Assembly: GCF_001642475.1 (NCBI RefSeq)
Contig: NW_019173935.1
Span: forward strand, 644,894-708,893
Length of the DNA: 64,000 nt
Source of the DNA: Fonsecaea monophora
Taxonomy: Eukaryota; Ascomycota; Eurotiomycetes; Chaetothyriales; Herpotrichiellaceae
Direction of reading: 5' to 3'
This document shows positions 19,569 to 30,668 of the stretch, in pieces. The notes below the pieces were generated by a model, which was not told where the DNA came from, made no database searches, and saw only the letters and a program-made list of their open reading frames with translations. The first letter of the stretch is position 1, and every line of letters starts with the position of its first letter. Made by a program: the position numbers and the translations under genes.

Positions 19569-21428
19569 TCAAGCTGAAGCAGCCACTTGCTGAGAAGCCG
19601 TTGTGGGGACAGTTGGATCTTCGCCTGGGCTTGTCTCGGCCCATGCTCCCCACAGTCCTCGTTTTGCTCTGATCCGCAGGGGCATTCCTATCGACTTGTC
19701 GCCTTGCTCAACCTTTATTGCATCCTTTGAGGCTAGAACTAGCACCTCGAAGAACATTTTGGTGGCATCCTCCTTGCTTGCCCGACCTTCTGGGACGAGA
19801 TCTTGTAGGAGCACGGATTTCTTGGCTGGCGAAGATGGATGGACATCATCAGCATTTCCAAGTCGGTCACGCAGGAGGTGAACTGCATGTTGTGTCCCGA
19901 GTGAGATAGGGCCGCTGTCGGCAGGATGGACAAGCGGCACCGTCGTATCGTTGAATGTGCCGTCGCCGGCATCATCGTCGTCCTCAGCAGCATTATCGAA
20001 GACTGGAAGGCCGTCGCTCATGGGTAGAGGGGCTGTGTCATCCAGGGTGATGTCGCGCTGGGCATCATCAAGGTGGACACCTTCATCCTCCATTGCATTT
20101 TCTGGGCCTTGTAGTCGTGGGGACTTTTCACTGTGTTCGTCTTCGCTTAGACCACCGATGCCGCTATCTCGCTTCCTCTTGAGTTGCCCGGATTTCGACA
20201 CTAATTCAAACGACAATAGACCTTGGAGCTCGGGTGCCCAATCTTTGGACTGGCCGTCATTCATCGCGTACAAAACAAAGCCGCCGCTCTTTTGCATGTT
20301 GGCCAAGTTCATCGTGAGAGAATTTGAAGGCAGAAACGATGGAGGGCGCAAGATCTTCGACCGGTCTGCTGCCTGTGCTTTGATCTGGTTATTATGGAGC
20401 ACAGTTTCAACGTCGGGCATGAGGACTTTCTGCTTTCTACTCCGCTGACGTTGCCGGGCTGCCACTTCTTCGATCTCCTCTTCCGGTGGGTTATGGAATG
20501 TCGTGTCGAGTTCGCGAAGGATGTCAGAGTTAGCCTCTGATAAAGGAGACTCTGTGTCTCGTCCACGAGACGGGGACCCCGCCACTCGTTGCAATTGGAG
20601 TGTTTCGTCGTCTTCGAGCTCAAGCGGTGCTGCATCACCAACAGGAGGTAGAGTATCATCTGCATAAGGCTGATCCGGCATAGGCGTGTCTTCACCGAAA
20701 TCCAAGTCGAGCGCGTCTTCATCGTCATAAAGGAGGGCCTCTCCTTCGCCACTAGGTTTCGGGCTCTGTGCATTTCGACCAAGATTCATACTGACGGTGG
20801 TGTCATTCATGTCCATGTCATCGCCTTCTCCAAAGTCGAGATCAAGATCGACCTCATTGTATAATAATTCTTCGTTAGGAGTGAGCATCGATTGAGAACT
20901 CTTCTGCTGAGGGACGAGAGAGCTCGTCCAGTCCTCTTCCTCCTCCTCATCGAGCAATTGACTTTGTTCGATTGTAGTGGGTTGTTGTTGGGTCATGGGG
21001 AACGTGAAGTCCATATTAGAGAACAAATCATCGATGGTGAGCAATTCAGGTAAATTGAGGTCGACAGTGGTTGCCGCATTGGCGGGCAGATCATGGTTGT
21101 TGGTCGATTTGAAGGTCTAATGTATCATTAGCATAGAATACTACAGGAAGGAAAGGCGACGCACCATTCTGATCTTGACCAAGGCCTCGTTACAATCGTC
21201 GAGCAGATATCGGGCTTTCCTCCCATAGATTCGCACCACGCCCAGCATAAGCTGACCACTCAGGCGCAAGGCCATAGGAGCATGTCCTTGGTCCACAATG
21301 GCGCCCACGCTGCTCTGAATATCGGATTGTAGGATTTGTGATTTTGAGAGCTTGCGCTCGACATTAGAAGCAAGCCAGACACGAGCCAAAGGCCCGGTCT
21401 TGGCCAGGAGTTGTTCTGAATAAAACAT
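19569..21428 (-). CDS. RAD21: Mitotic cohesin kleisin RAD21/SCC1
   Basis: Exon 1 (21428..21165) encodes the kleisin N-terminal helical domain that binds SMC3, starting MFYSEQLLAKTGPLARVW and including QAPMALRLSGQLMLGVVRIY-like sequence and ARYLLDDCNEAL. A 48-nt intron (21164..21117, GTGCGT..TTAG, phase 0) joins exon 2 (21116..19569). The 603-residue product has an acidic centre with repeated DLDFGE motifs, the conserved KVLMPD..ETVLHN..IKAQAADRSKIL block, and a C-terminal winged-helix-like end (AKRGLWGAWAE), the SMC1-binding part of kleisins. It closes the cohesin ring and is the separase substrate. The Rad21-like N-terminus and ILRPPSFLP segment favour the mitotic form over Rec8. An ACGCGT box lies 105 bp upstream. 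Confidence 0.92.
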
Positions 21429-22290
21429 GTCAAGGTGAGTGAGAGGCTGAGCTGTGAGTGACAGCTCACGGGGACATGTGGACGGGTGAGGGGAGTTTAA
21501 GTCAGGTTGTAGAAGTGGGCGAGGGACCTTCGACGCGTCGAGGGCAGGATGATGTTGATTTCAGGTCGCGCAAGTGGATTCGAAGACAGATCCGACCAAA
21601 AAAAGATGCGAGGAGGATTTCGCAAAGAATCAAAGCTGAGAAAGGCGCGCTCTCTATGGAGACGACGGAAAAATGCGAGTAAGTAATGGGAGGTTGGTGG
21701 TTGGGATGCGACTTGAGAGATGCGAAAGGTCGGGGAGAAAAGAGGGCGGAGTGGCTGGGCGTCCGATGGGCAGATGAGAGGTGGATGGGCGAAGGTTGAT
21801 CTTGTTTGTCCCTCGTAGTCGTGGCAGCCTCGCCAGTAACGCCCACCCTCCACCGCCCAACGCCAACCCAATGGCCAGTGTTCGAGCACGCCTAGTAGTG
21901 CCTAGTACCTAGTGGCTTCTCGTGTTCGCCCAACCTTCCGCCTCTGGGGGGCAAATTGGAGTTTGGAGTTGCGGCCCACCAGGGCCCATGCCTTACCGTA
22001 GCGTCAATGCAATTTGCAAGATTTCGAGGACGGAGACAGAGGCGACAGGATCCCTGAGATCTTACTGCGAACCCCCATTCTTCCTTCCAACAGATTCATT
22101 GCGCACACGGCTGACCGCTCTGTCGTGTGACAACAATTATCCTCCTATTCCCTCTGTCGATATTTGTTTGAGTCCACTCTAGCGTTCGTCGTCCGTGCAT
22201 GTGTTGCCTTCGATCATCCACTCGACTATCCTTTCTCATCATACATTTTGCGGACGATGGGGTGGAAATCAACATAGCTAACATGCAATC
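21429..22290. promoter_or_regulatory. Divergent promoter region, RAD21 / PMR1
   Basis: This 862-bp spacer separates two divergent genes. The RAD21-proximal part carries a consensus MluI cell-cycle box. The PMR1-proximal part has an extra ATG at 22283, eight bases before the PMR1 start. No other coding sequence is supported. Confidence 0.5.
21533..21538. promoter_or_regulatory. MluI cell-cycle box (ACGCGT) upstream of RAD21
   Basis: A palindromic ACGCGT, flanked as CGACGCGTCG, lies 105 bp upstream of the RAD21 ATG. ACGCGT is the binding site of MBF (Mbp1-Swi6), which drives G1/S genes including cohesin in yeasts. Function here is inferred from position and sequence only. Confidence 0.5.
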
Positions 22291-25200
22291 ATGTCAACAT
22301 TACTACCGGTCTTCAATGCAGAATCGCAGACAGACAGGCCGCGGAGTCCAGCCCGCTATGCATCCACTTCCTCCTCGATAACATCCTCTTACTCTCTCCT
22401 GACCCCCCAAGAAACCGCCGAGCAACTGAAGACTTCAATCACTCAAGGCCTGCTGCGGACTGAGGCACATGCGCGACTGGCAAAGGACGGGCCCAATGAG
22501 TTGCCCCATGAAGAGGAGGAGCCACTATGGTTGAGATTTCTTAAGCAGTTCAAAGAGACCTTGATACTTCTCCTGCTCGCATCGGCCGCCATCTCGCTCT
22601 TCATTGGCAACAAAGACGATGCCGTCAGTATTGCCCTCGCCGTCACCATTGTGGTTACCGTCGCTTTTGTGCAAGAGTATCGATCGGAAAAATCCTTGGA
22701 GGCCTTGCATAAATTGGTGCCTCATTATGCCCATGTCAGACGCTCGGGGCCCCGATCGACCACGTACACGGCTAGACATCAGCATTCTGAAAATGAAGCA
22801 ATTGAGATGGAGCCATTGGCTAACGGCGCCGCGGTCCCCCCCGAGGAAAAGTCGTCTGCTACGATTCCTGCATCCCAGCTTGTCGTGGGTGACCTCGTCA
22901 TCTTTGCTACCGGCGACCGCATTCCCGCCGACATCAGAATCACTCACGCTGCCGAGCTGACAATCGACGAATCCAATTTGACCGGCGAAAATGAACCAGT
23001 GGAAAAGTTTCCTGCCGCGCTGGACCCGACCATCCGTAGGTCGGAGCACCACGGTACCCCTGAACCGTACAATGCTGCTGGTGCAGTAGGCACCGACGTA
23101 CGTCTCAATGAGCAGCACAACATCGCGTTCATGGGAACACTGGTGCGGTCAGGCCATGGAGAAGGAATTGTCATCGCAACCGGCGGAAAAACCGAGTTTG
23201 GGACGATTTCGTTGTCGCTTCAGGAGATTGAGGCTCCTCGGACGCCTCTCCAGCAGTCGATGGATTTGCTGGGGAAGCAACTTAGCTACATGTCTTTCGT
23301 CGTCATTGGGGTCATTATCATCATCGGTCTTATTCAGGGCAAGAAACTGTTGGATTTGTTCACCATTGGAGTGTCACTGGCCGTTGCCGCAATTCCTGAG
23401 GGTTTACCCATCATTGTCACGGTCACTCTTGCACTGGGAGTGTTACGAATGGCTAAACGAGGAGCAATTGTCCGCAAGCTCCCCAGCGTCGAGACACTAG
23501 GTTCGGTGAATGTGGTTTGCAGCGACAAGACAGGAACTTTGACTCTCAACCACATGACCGTGACCAAATTGTGGCATTTCGATATGGGGAAGCCATTCTC
23601 CGTCGACCCGACCGCAGCACTCACATCCGCGACCAAGGCCATCCTTCGAATCGGGAATATTGCAAACAACGGTCGACTCTCTCACAATGCTTCCGGGACT
23701 CCCGCGACCGCTGCCTCTGCTGCGGTGCTATCCTCTACTAGAGATAGATCATCTACCGTCACCAAGAGTCGATGGCTGGGTCAGCCGACTGATATCGCCA
23801 TGCTCGATTTGTTGGATGCGCACGGTGAAGACGATGTTCGTGAAAAGATTGGACCGCGAACAAGCGAGACGCCATTCAGTTCGGAGCGAAAGTGGATGGG
23901 CGTTGTCATTGGCAGTGCCCTTGGCGAAATGACCAACGGCTATGGGCATGGGTCGGAAACGGCCTATATCAAAGGCTCGTTGGAACAGATTCTGAGCAGG
24001 TCTGACACGTATCTGACTAAAGATGGTCAAGAAGTGGTGCTTGACGAGAGCCGTCGGAAAGAAGCCAGTGCAGCGGCACAGGCAATGGCGGAGGAGGGAC
24101 TCCGGGTCATCGCATTTGCCAGTGGTGTCCTCAGGCATAAGCCACGGCAGACCAGCAGAAGCTCCACACCATCGTTGGGAAATAAGAAGTCCACAGAGCC
24201 AGAGTCGGATATCTTTACTGGCTTGTGTTTTGCAGGGTTGGTCGGGATGAACGACCCTCCCCGAAAACACGTGAACAGATCTATTCGACGGCTGATGAAT
24301 GGAGGAGTGAAAGTCATCATGATCACGGGTGATGCAGAGACGACGGCGGTGGCGATTGCAAAGAATCTCGGGATGCCCGTCAGTCAAGGAAGTTCTGGTT
24401 CGAGGTCCGTCCTTCGAGGTGATGAGCTTGACCGTATGTCAGAGGAAGAACTGTCGGAGGCCATTGTCAGGACGAACATTTTTGCGCGCACCAGCCCAGA
24501 CCACAAGATGAAGATTATTCGAGCTCTTCAGGCTCGGGGAGACGTGGTGGCCATGACGGGTGACGGGGTCAACGATGCTCCTGCGCTCAAAAAGGCCGAC
24601 ATTGGAATTGCAATGGGAAAGCTAGGCACAGATGTGGCCAAAGAGGCGGCCGATATGATTCTGACAGACGACGACTTTTCCACAATCCTCCGTGCCATCG
24701 AACAAGGGAAGGGAATCTTTTTCAACATTCAAAATTTCATCACATTCCAGCTGAGCACGAGTGTCGCGGCGTTGAGTTTGGTCCTTCTCAGTACCATGTT
24801 TGGTTTCAAGAATCCGCTCAATGCCATGCAGATTCTTTGGATCAGTAAGTCATGTCGGGTGATTGTTCGCAGTTCCTCAGCTAACGTGTCTCAGATATAC
24901 TCATGGATGGCCCTCCTGCTCAGTCACTGGGAGTTGAACCAGTTGATCCGCGGGTCATGATGCAGCCGCCACGACCTCGCAATGCCAATGTGCTGACCAA
25001 ACGACTTATCCGCCGGGTTCTCACCTCGGCGTCGATCATCATGATGGGCACTCTTTTCATCTATCTTCGAGAGATGGTGGACATTGATGATCCCACGGTC
25101 GACCCGCTGGCGGTGGCGTCGACACCCCTCCGCACCCGAGTGGTGACGAAACGCGACACCACCATGACCTTTACGACGTTTGTGCTTTTTGACATGTTCA

Positions 25201-25493
25201 ATGCGCTGACTTGCCGGTCGGAATCCAAGTCGGTGCTGATTGGCGAAATCAAGCTCTTTGGAAACAAAATGTTCAACTACGCGGTTGCAGGCAGTCTCGC
25301 GGGCCAACTGTGTGTTATATACTTGCCATTTTTGCAACGGGTTTTTCAGACCGAGGCGCTGGGTCTGTGGGACCTGGTCTCTCTGATATGCATAAGCAGT
25401 ACTGTGTTTTGGGTTGATGAATTGAGGAAATGGGCTGAAAGGAGGCGAAGTTCTGGACGCATGCCGAGTGTTGGGTATTCGGCCAATGTATAG
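22291..25493 (+). CDS. PMR1: Golgi P-type Ca/Mn-transporting ATPase
   Basis: Exon 1 (22291..24844) and exon 2 (24895..25493) are joined across a 50-nt intron (GTAAGT, branch CTAAC, TCTCAG) exactly inside the family motif ILWINILMDGPPAQSLG. The 1050-residue product is an SPCA-type P-type ATPase that loads Ca and Mn into the Golgi. Visible landmarks are the actuator loop LTGENEP, the M4 motif PEGLPIIVTVTLALG, phosphorylated Asp412 in CSDKTGTLT, TGDAETTAVAIA, the hinge TGDGVNDAPALKKADIGIAMG and C-terminal membrane helices. The N-terminus (about 1-60) is Ser-rich, and the A-domain region has a short low-complexity insertion (about 150-190). A nearby upstream ATG overlaps the start (see findings). 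Confidence 0.93.
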
Positions 25494-26293
25494 GATGACT
25501 GCTGGGAGGGATATGGTGGTGGGTAACTCGATTCATGGAGCCCAAGTATAGTCGTGGCGGTGTATAGATTAGACGAAACCGTGTAACGAAGGAATATTAA
25601 TTATCACGACAGACGTGTCGCTGTCGCTGGTAATGGGCTTGTTTCAGCTGCGGAGCCGTGACAAAAGACCGACGAGGCTGAGAACGACAAGGCTGAGTAG
25701 ATGTGCATCATCCCATTGGCCAGTCGGTTCCGGAACCTCGTTATCCCGCTTTTGCTGTCAACGACCATTGGATTCGATATCTCTCTTCTTAGGACATTGC
25801 AAGCTTTGGTTCAAGCGACTCGGACCCTGCACACCATTTCTCCCCGTGTACCGAGAATTCTGTCCGACAGTTGGATCAGGCCCTGCGACTAGCTAGCCAA
25901 GGTTTGCGCCAAAGCCGGTGGAAGGTGGCAGAAGGACTCCCTGCGTACGGAGGGGAAAAGAAAAAAATCCTTTGTATAAGTCAGCAAGCAGCCAGATCCG
26001 ATATCGATATCAACATCGACGGAGACACCACATTTTCGACCGCGATTGCGATAGAGACAACATCGAAGAAACAGCAACACCAGCCATAGGGACGCATAGG
26101 GCTTATTTATTGCCACGCTCTTTCTGTGTTCCTCTCCCCCCCCCCCCCCCCCCCCCCCCCCGCTCTCTGAATTTCCCATCTGTCTGCGCACGACGTCAAC
26201 CCCTCCGCCCGCCCGATACCATTGCCATTGCCATTGCTGCCTGCTCTCGATAGAATTACACACCTCGACAGGCCCGAGTCCTTTCATTCAGCC
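25494..26293. other. PMR1 to riboflavin kinase intergenic region
   Basis: This 0.8-kb gap holds the PMR1 3' flank and the riboflavin kinase promoter and leader, with an uninterrupted C26 tract. No gene is visible. Confidence 0.5.
26136..26161 (+). repeat. C26 homopolymer tract
   Basis: Twenty-six consecutive C on the plus strand lie about 130 bp before the riboflavin kinase start, flanked by CCTCT and GCTCTC. The opposite strand could form G-quadruplex structures. Exact length may be a sequencing artefact. Confidence 0.85.
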
Positions 26294-27682
26294 ATGCCAC
26301 CCAACGGTCCACGCGATCCGTACGCCGGGCCCGAAGCAGGGCCCGAACCGCCGTTTCCCATCAAGCTGTGCGGGCCGGTGATCAAGGGGTTTGGGAGAGG
26401 GAGTAAAGAGGTGAGTGAGAGTGGTTCTTTGTTTTCTTCCTTTTTGTTTCCTCGTCGTTGCGTTACGTTGTGTTGCGGGTATGTTTCGTGTGTCCCGGGT
26501 TTTGGTCCTCGGCTCCACGGAAAAAGAGAATTCGGTGCTTCCAAGGGACGTTTATGAGCGGGTGGGCAGAAGGGAGGACTACAAGAGCAGGTTAGGAGTG
26601 GGTGGGTGAGTGAGTGAGCAAAAAGGCTGTGCTGTTGCACTGCTACGTCGAGAATACCGTTGTCCTGAGAGATCTTCTCGAGTTATTAAACGCCGACTAC
26701 ACGACATCCGCGACTGCGGTCTCTGTTGTTCTGATTACGAGAAGACGACCGCATTGACCATCTCACCACCTTGGACCTTCGAGGACAGCCAACTCCCTCC
26801 CACAAAATCTTCAGACGAAAGATGTCATTTTCCTGAGATGTCATTTTCCATTGTCCGGGGCTGCTATCTCATCTCAGGGCTCCTCCCATACCCGAGGACC
26901 AAAGCCATCTATCTCTTCTTCCTCGTCCCCCCAGCCTACTCTTCTCTTCTCTACCTTTGTCTTTCTTTTTTCCATGTTTGCCCCCCTCGATTTCTCCTCA
27001 AATACATACCAAGCAGCACCAAGACCCTCGGACGAAACAGCCAAAACTGACTTTCCTCTTTTATCTCGGACGAAAACAGCTCGGCATTCCCACAGCCAAC
27101 ATCCCCACGGAAGGTCTTTCGACCGAGCACCCAACGCTGCCCAGCGGGATCTACTACGGTTTCGTGGGCCTGTCGCTGAAAAGCTGCCCGTCTGCAGCTG
27201 CACCGGCACCGGCTTCGACTCCCAGCACGAATACCAACAACACCAATCCCGCCTCCTCGTCATCCTCGATATCCTCCGCCCCGGACTCTTCAACCTCATC
27301 CTCGATCCCCGCTCCCCCCCTCGTGTCGATCCACCCGGCCGTCCTCTCCATCGGCTTCAACCCCTTCTACAAGAACACGGTGCGCTCCGTCGAGATCCAC
27401 ATCCTGCACGAGTTCCCGCGTGACTTTTACGGCGCCGCCCTCAACCTGCTCATCCTGGGGTACATCCGGCCCGAGTACGACTACGTCAGCCTGGACGCCC
27501 TGGTCGAGGACATCCACGTCGACTGCGCCGTCGCGGCGCGCAGTCTCGAGAGGCCCGCCTACCAGGCCTTTCGGCAGGCCGGCTGGGAGAGCTGGTTGAC
27601 GGACTTTTCGTGGATGGACAAGGTGGATGCCAAGGAGGTGGAGAGGGTCGTGTTGGGTCAAGACGGGAAGGGTCAGGGTTAG
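26294..27682 (+). CDS. FMN1: Riboflavin kinase
   Basis: Exon 1 (26294..26410) encodes 39 residues ending KLCGPVIKGFGRGSKE. Exon 2 (27080..27682) resumes at LGIPTANIP, so the nucleotide-binding GRGSKELGIPTAN motif of riboflavin kinases is split by a 669-nt intron (donor GTGAGT, branch ACTGAC near 27046, acceptor ACAG). The 239-residue enzyme phosphorylates riboflavin to FMN. Other landmarks are LPSGIYYGFVGL, HPAVLSIGFNPFYKNTVRSVEIHI and EFPRDFYGAALNLLILGYIRPE. Between two core strands there is a Ser/Ala/Pro/Asn/Thr-rich insertion of about 45 residues (roughly 70-115) of low complexity. An alternative in-frame ATG at 26222 would add 24 unconserved residues; I prefer 26294. Confidence 0.88.
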
Positions 27683-28444
27683 GGGGCAGAGTCAGAACCA
27701 GAATGATGTTCATGGTGATGGTGATGACGGTAGTGATTATGGCCATGGTGATGTGCAGGAATGAAAGGAATGAAGGAATGACTGGACAGAAAGGGTCGAT
27801 CCAGTGGTAGTGGTAGGGATAGAGATATACCCCAGCGGGCAAAGATGCAAAGGACTGACGACTAACCAACGGTAGAGGAAGAGGTAGAGGTATTTCTGAG
27901 ACGCAAGATACAGGACACCGGTACAAGGTATAAGATGAACTCCTCAAGGAGGGTATAGCTTCACTTTCCCTCTCCCTTTCCTGTCAATAGGGCCTACAGG
28001 GGTTATACAGGTAGATTCCTCAATAACGAGAGGCTCTACGACCAAACATTCATGCACTCGTCCATGGGTTGGATCAAGTGTCCTACGAATACCCAGGGAA
28101 GGAGAGAAATCGATCCGTCACGGCCTCGCAATTTTCAATTCATCAACAGTGCCGGGCAAGGCTCTCGGGACACTAAAGAAATTCCACGACAAACACCGTC
28201 CGTGACGGTCCACGCCTCGAGTTTCTGTCCCAAATCAAGGGTCATGGGTAGGTATAAAAATCCTGTACTCGCGCAGTTCCACTGCAGCTTGTCCACAGTC
28301 TTCCCCAATTGCCGGGCCTGAAGCCAACATGGCCCGGACCTCCAGGCCATCCTACCAGGCCATATAACCAAAGTATCCCGCCACATCGCACCTCCATTTG
28401 ATACATAAAGCATTCGTAAAACCGCAAATAACTTTTTAGGCCTC
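27683..28444. other. Convergent intergenic region
   Basis: This spacer between riboflavin kinase and the AcuK-like gene begins with imperfect GATGGT/ATGGTG triplet-like repeats (about 27700-27755). No coding sequence is supported. Confidence 0.45.
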
Positions 28445-30668
28445 CTATATACAGGGCAAAAACTGTGACTCGCGTTAGTCTGCTGGAAGGCAAAAGGATG
28501 GGGGATGGAGAACTCACATTCATAACAATAAGCATGGGTATATCGAAAACGTCGCGTTTCACCGTCCAGCAATATGTGCAATCCACTTTCCCATCGGCAG
28601 ATCCCAGCTTCTGCATACCTTTTTCGCCAGAGATCCCGTCGCGTTCCCGCTTCATATCTTGCAGACGGCGAGAGCTGTCTTGCCGTCGCAGCTCCAGTTG
28701 CCCCTGGCGCCCTTCTTCGGTGCGCGCCTCGGCCTCGACATTGAGATTCTGGGCGAGTTCATCGTCTTTGGTCCGGTACTTGAGGAGTTTGGCTCTGCCG
28801 CAAACACTGCCTCGGCTGTCTCCAAACGCCAACCTCGCAAAATCCTCGTAGAATTGTACCACCGACTCATCGTCAAGGAGCTCGGCAAGGAACACCGGTT
28901 GGGGTCGCTTCTCGCCGTTCTCGGTGTCAGCAAACATTCGTTGCGTAGGAGTGTTGGTGCCTGTCTGTCGTGCAGTGTTGGTTCCAGAACCGGTACCAGG
29001 CGTTTGCCCAGAGTGACCGCGATTCACATTTAGATTTGGGGCCCGACCAAGGAGCACATTCTTTGTCCATCCCGTGAGGATTTGGAATTCCTTGCCCACA
29101 GCAGCAACTTCTCCAGTCCTCCTCGCTACAATTGTTGGTGTGCCGACCCCTTCAATAAAACCTTCATATTCCCACAAGGTCCTCTGGAAACACTTCTCCA
29201 TGAAAATCAGGTCTTCCCGGTTCAAGGTCTTGGTTGTGGCAATGAACGAGGGTCGGATCGACGCCAACGACTTGGCTATGGCAAGGGTCTTGGAAGGATG
29301 TGCGGCAAATCGTTTTTGGAGGTACGCAATTGAGCTGTGGAACCCTGTTGTATAAGGGTAAGGTTGGGTAACTGAAGTATAGATCGACGACGGATCCTTG
29401 GGCCGCTTCAGAGCCTTGACAGGCAGCTGCGATTTGGCCTTCAATTGCGGAGTCGATATAGGAGGAGGGGCTCGGTTGTTTCGAGCGTCCAGGGTTCCGG
29501 TTGAATGAATGACCGGACCGCCATCCAAGGCTGAAGGGGGAACCTGGAGGCCTGAGCTGGTCATCAATGGCGACTCTTCAAATTTGACAGCGTTATTGGG
29601 TGTGCCATTCGTGTCGGGGGAGGTCCAGTTCACCGCGTTGGATTCTATAGCAAAGGCGTTGGGAGCCATATGGCGATTGTGTCCATGGGCGCCATAGGGA
29701 TCGGTTCCATTGGGCCAATCTGGCAACATCGTTTCGCCGTAGATCTGTTGTCGGGCCGTCGGGCTTTCACTGAAGCTTCCAAAGGGCATACGATACTGCT
29801 GTTGCGAGATTGAGCCGCTTCGTGTCGCCGTATCACTGGGAGGAGTGTCTCCCGCATTTGTCGCCATATGGCCCAGCATGCCGAACTCTAAAGCACCGTA
29901 GTGATTGCCAAAGTTCATGCTGGCAATGTCAAAGTTGAACATGGGGTCTTCGCTATACATCTGTCCTGGCCAGCCTGCGGCCGTCATGTTGTTGTTATTT
30001 GACTGGTCAGCACCCAGGACAGGGCTTTGCATTGGGACTTGCCCTCCAACGCTTTGGAAATTGGTGGCCAGCGGTGATTGCTGAGGGAAGCTCGTCGTGC
30101 TCAGACTTCTCTCGTGGAGCATTGGGGGAGGCATATGCGAGGGCGTGGAAAAGTTGTTGTACGTTGGCGCCTGTTGGAAGAATGGCTGTTGATGCAGCGT
30201 CTCGTTGCTCGCAGTCGAACTCGTTTTCGGTCCGGTCTGGTTGTAGAGATTCCCTCCCACGCCAGGCATGAGGGCCTCGTTGGGCGCATCATGCAGATAT
30301 TTGGCCTTCTTCCTGACACCGTCCTGACACGCATCCTGGAGTCCTCGTTTTACGCACCTTTGACATGGTCTCTCATCTCCTACCACAAAATGTCAGTGAC
30401 AACAAACGACGGAGCTGCGTGTCGCAGTTACAGAAGTTCACCTACCACAGGTCAAATGGGCACGTTGGCAAGCGTAACATGCCCTACGTGCCTTCTTTCT
30501 CCGGGGACGAGAAGGGTCTTTGGGATTGGTTGATGTGGCTCCGTTTTGCTGCTTCTTAACGTCGTTCTTGCTCTGACCTTCGGCCATGTTTACTTGGACG
30601 TTCTCGGTCCCACTGTCCTCAGGAGAGGCCGAATGAGAGTGCCCATCCTCGACATCTGAGGCCGTCAT
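28445..30668 (-). CDS. acuK: Zn2Cys6 activator of gluconeogenesis, AcuK/ERT1 type
   Basis: Three exons (30668..30446, 30379..28518, 28462..28445) give 700 residues. The zinc cluster spans the first intron: Cys64, 67, 74, 80, 83 and 92, with RACYACQRAHLTC and GDERPCQRC. It is followed by KRGLQDAC and VRKKAKYLHDAP, diagnostic for AcuK/ERT1. The middle is Asn/Ser/Pro-rich and disordered; near residue 480-560 a PAS-like domain contains FIEGVGTPTIVARRTGEVAAVGKEF and LTGWTKNVLLG. The last exon is only 18 nt and supplies FLPCI after VFDIPMLIVMN, the conserved family end. Homologues activate gluconeogenic genes such as PEP carboxykinase and FBPase on non-sugar carbon, usually with an AcuM partner, not seen here. 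Start chosen as the first ATG in frame. Confidence 0.85.

Noticed and set aside
26665..26670. CTGAGA in the riboflavin kinase intron, as in TPP riboswitches
   Set aside because: None of the other conserved TPP-aptamer segments (such as ACCTGATC) is nearby, and FMN aptamers are not known in eukaryotes.
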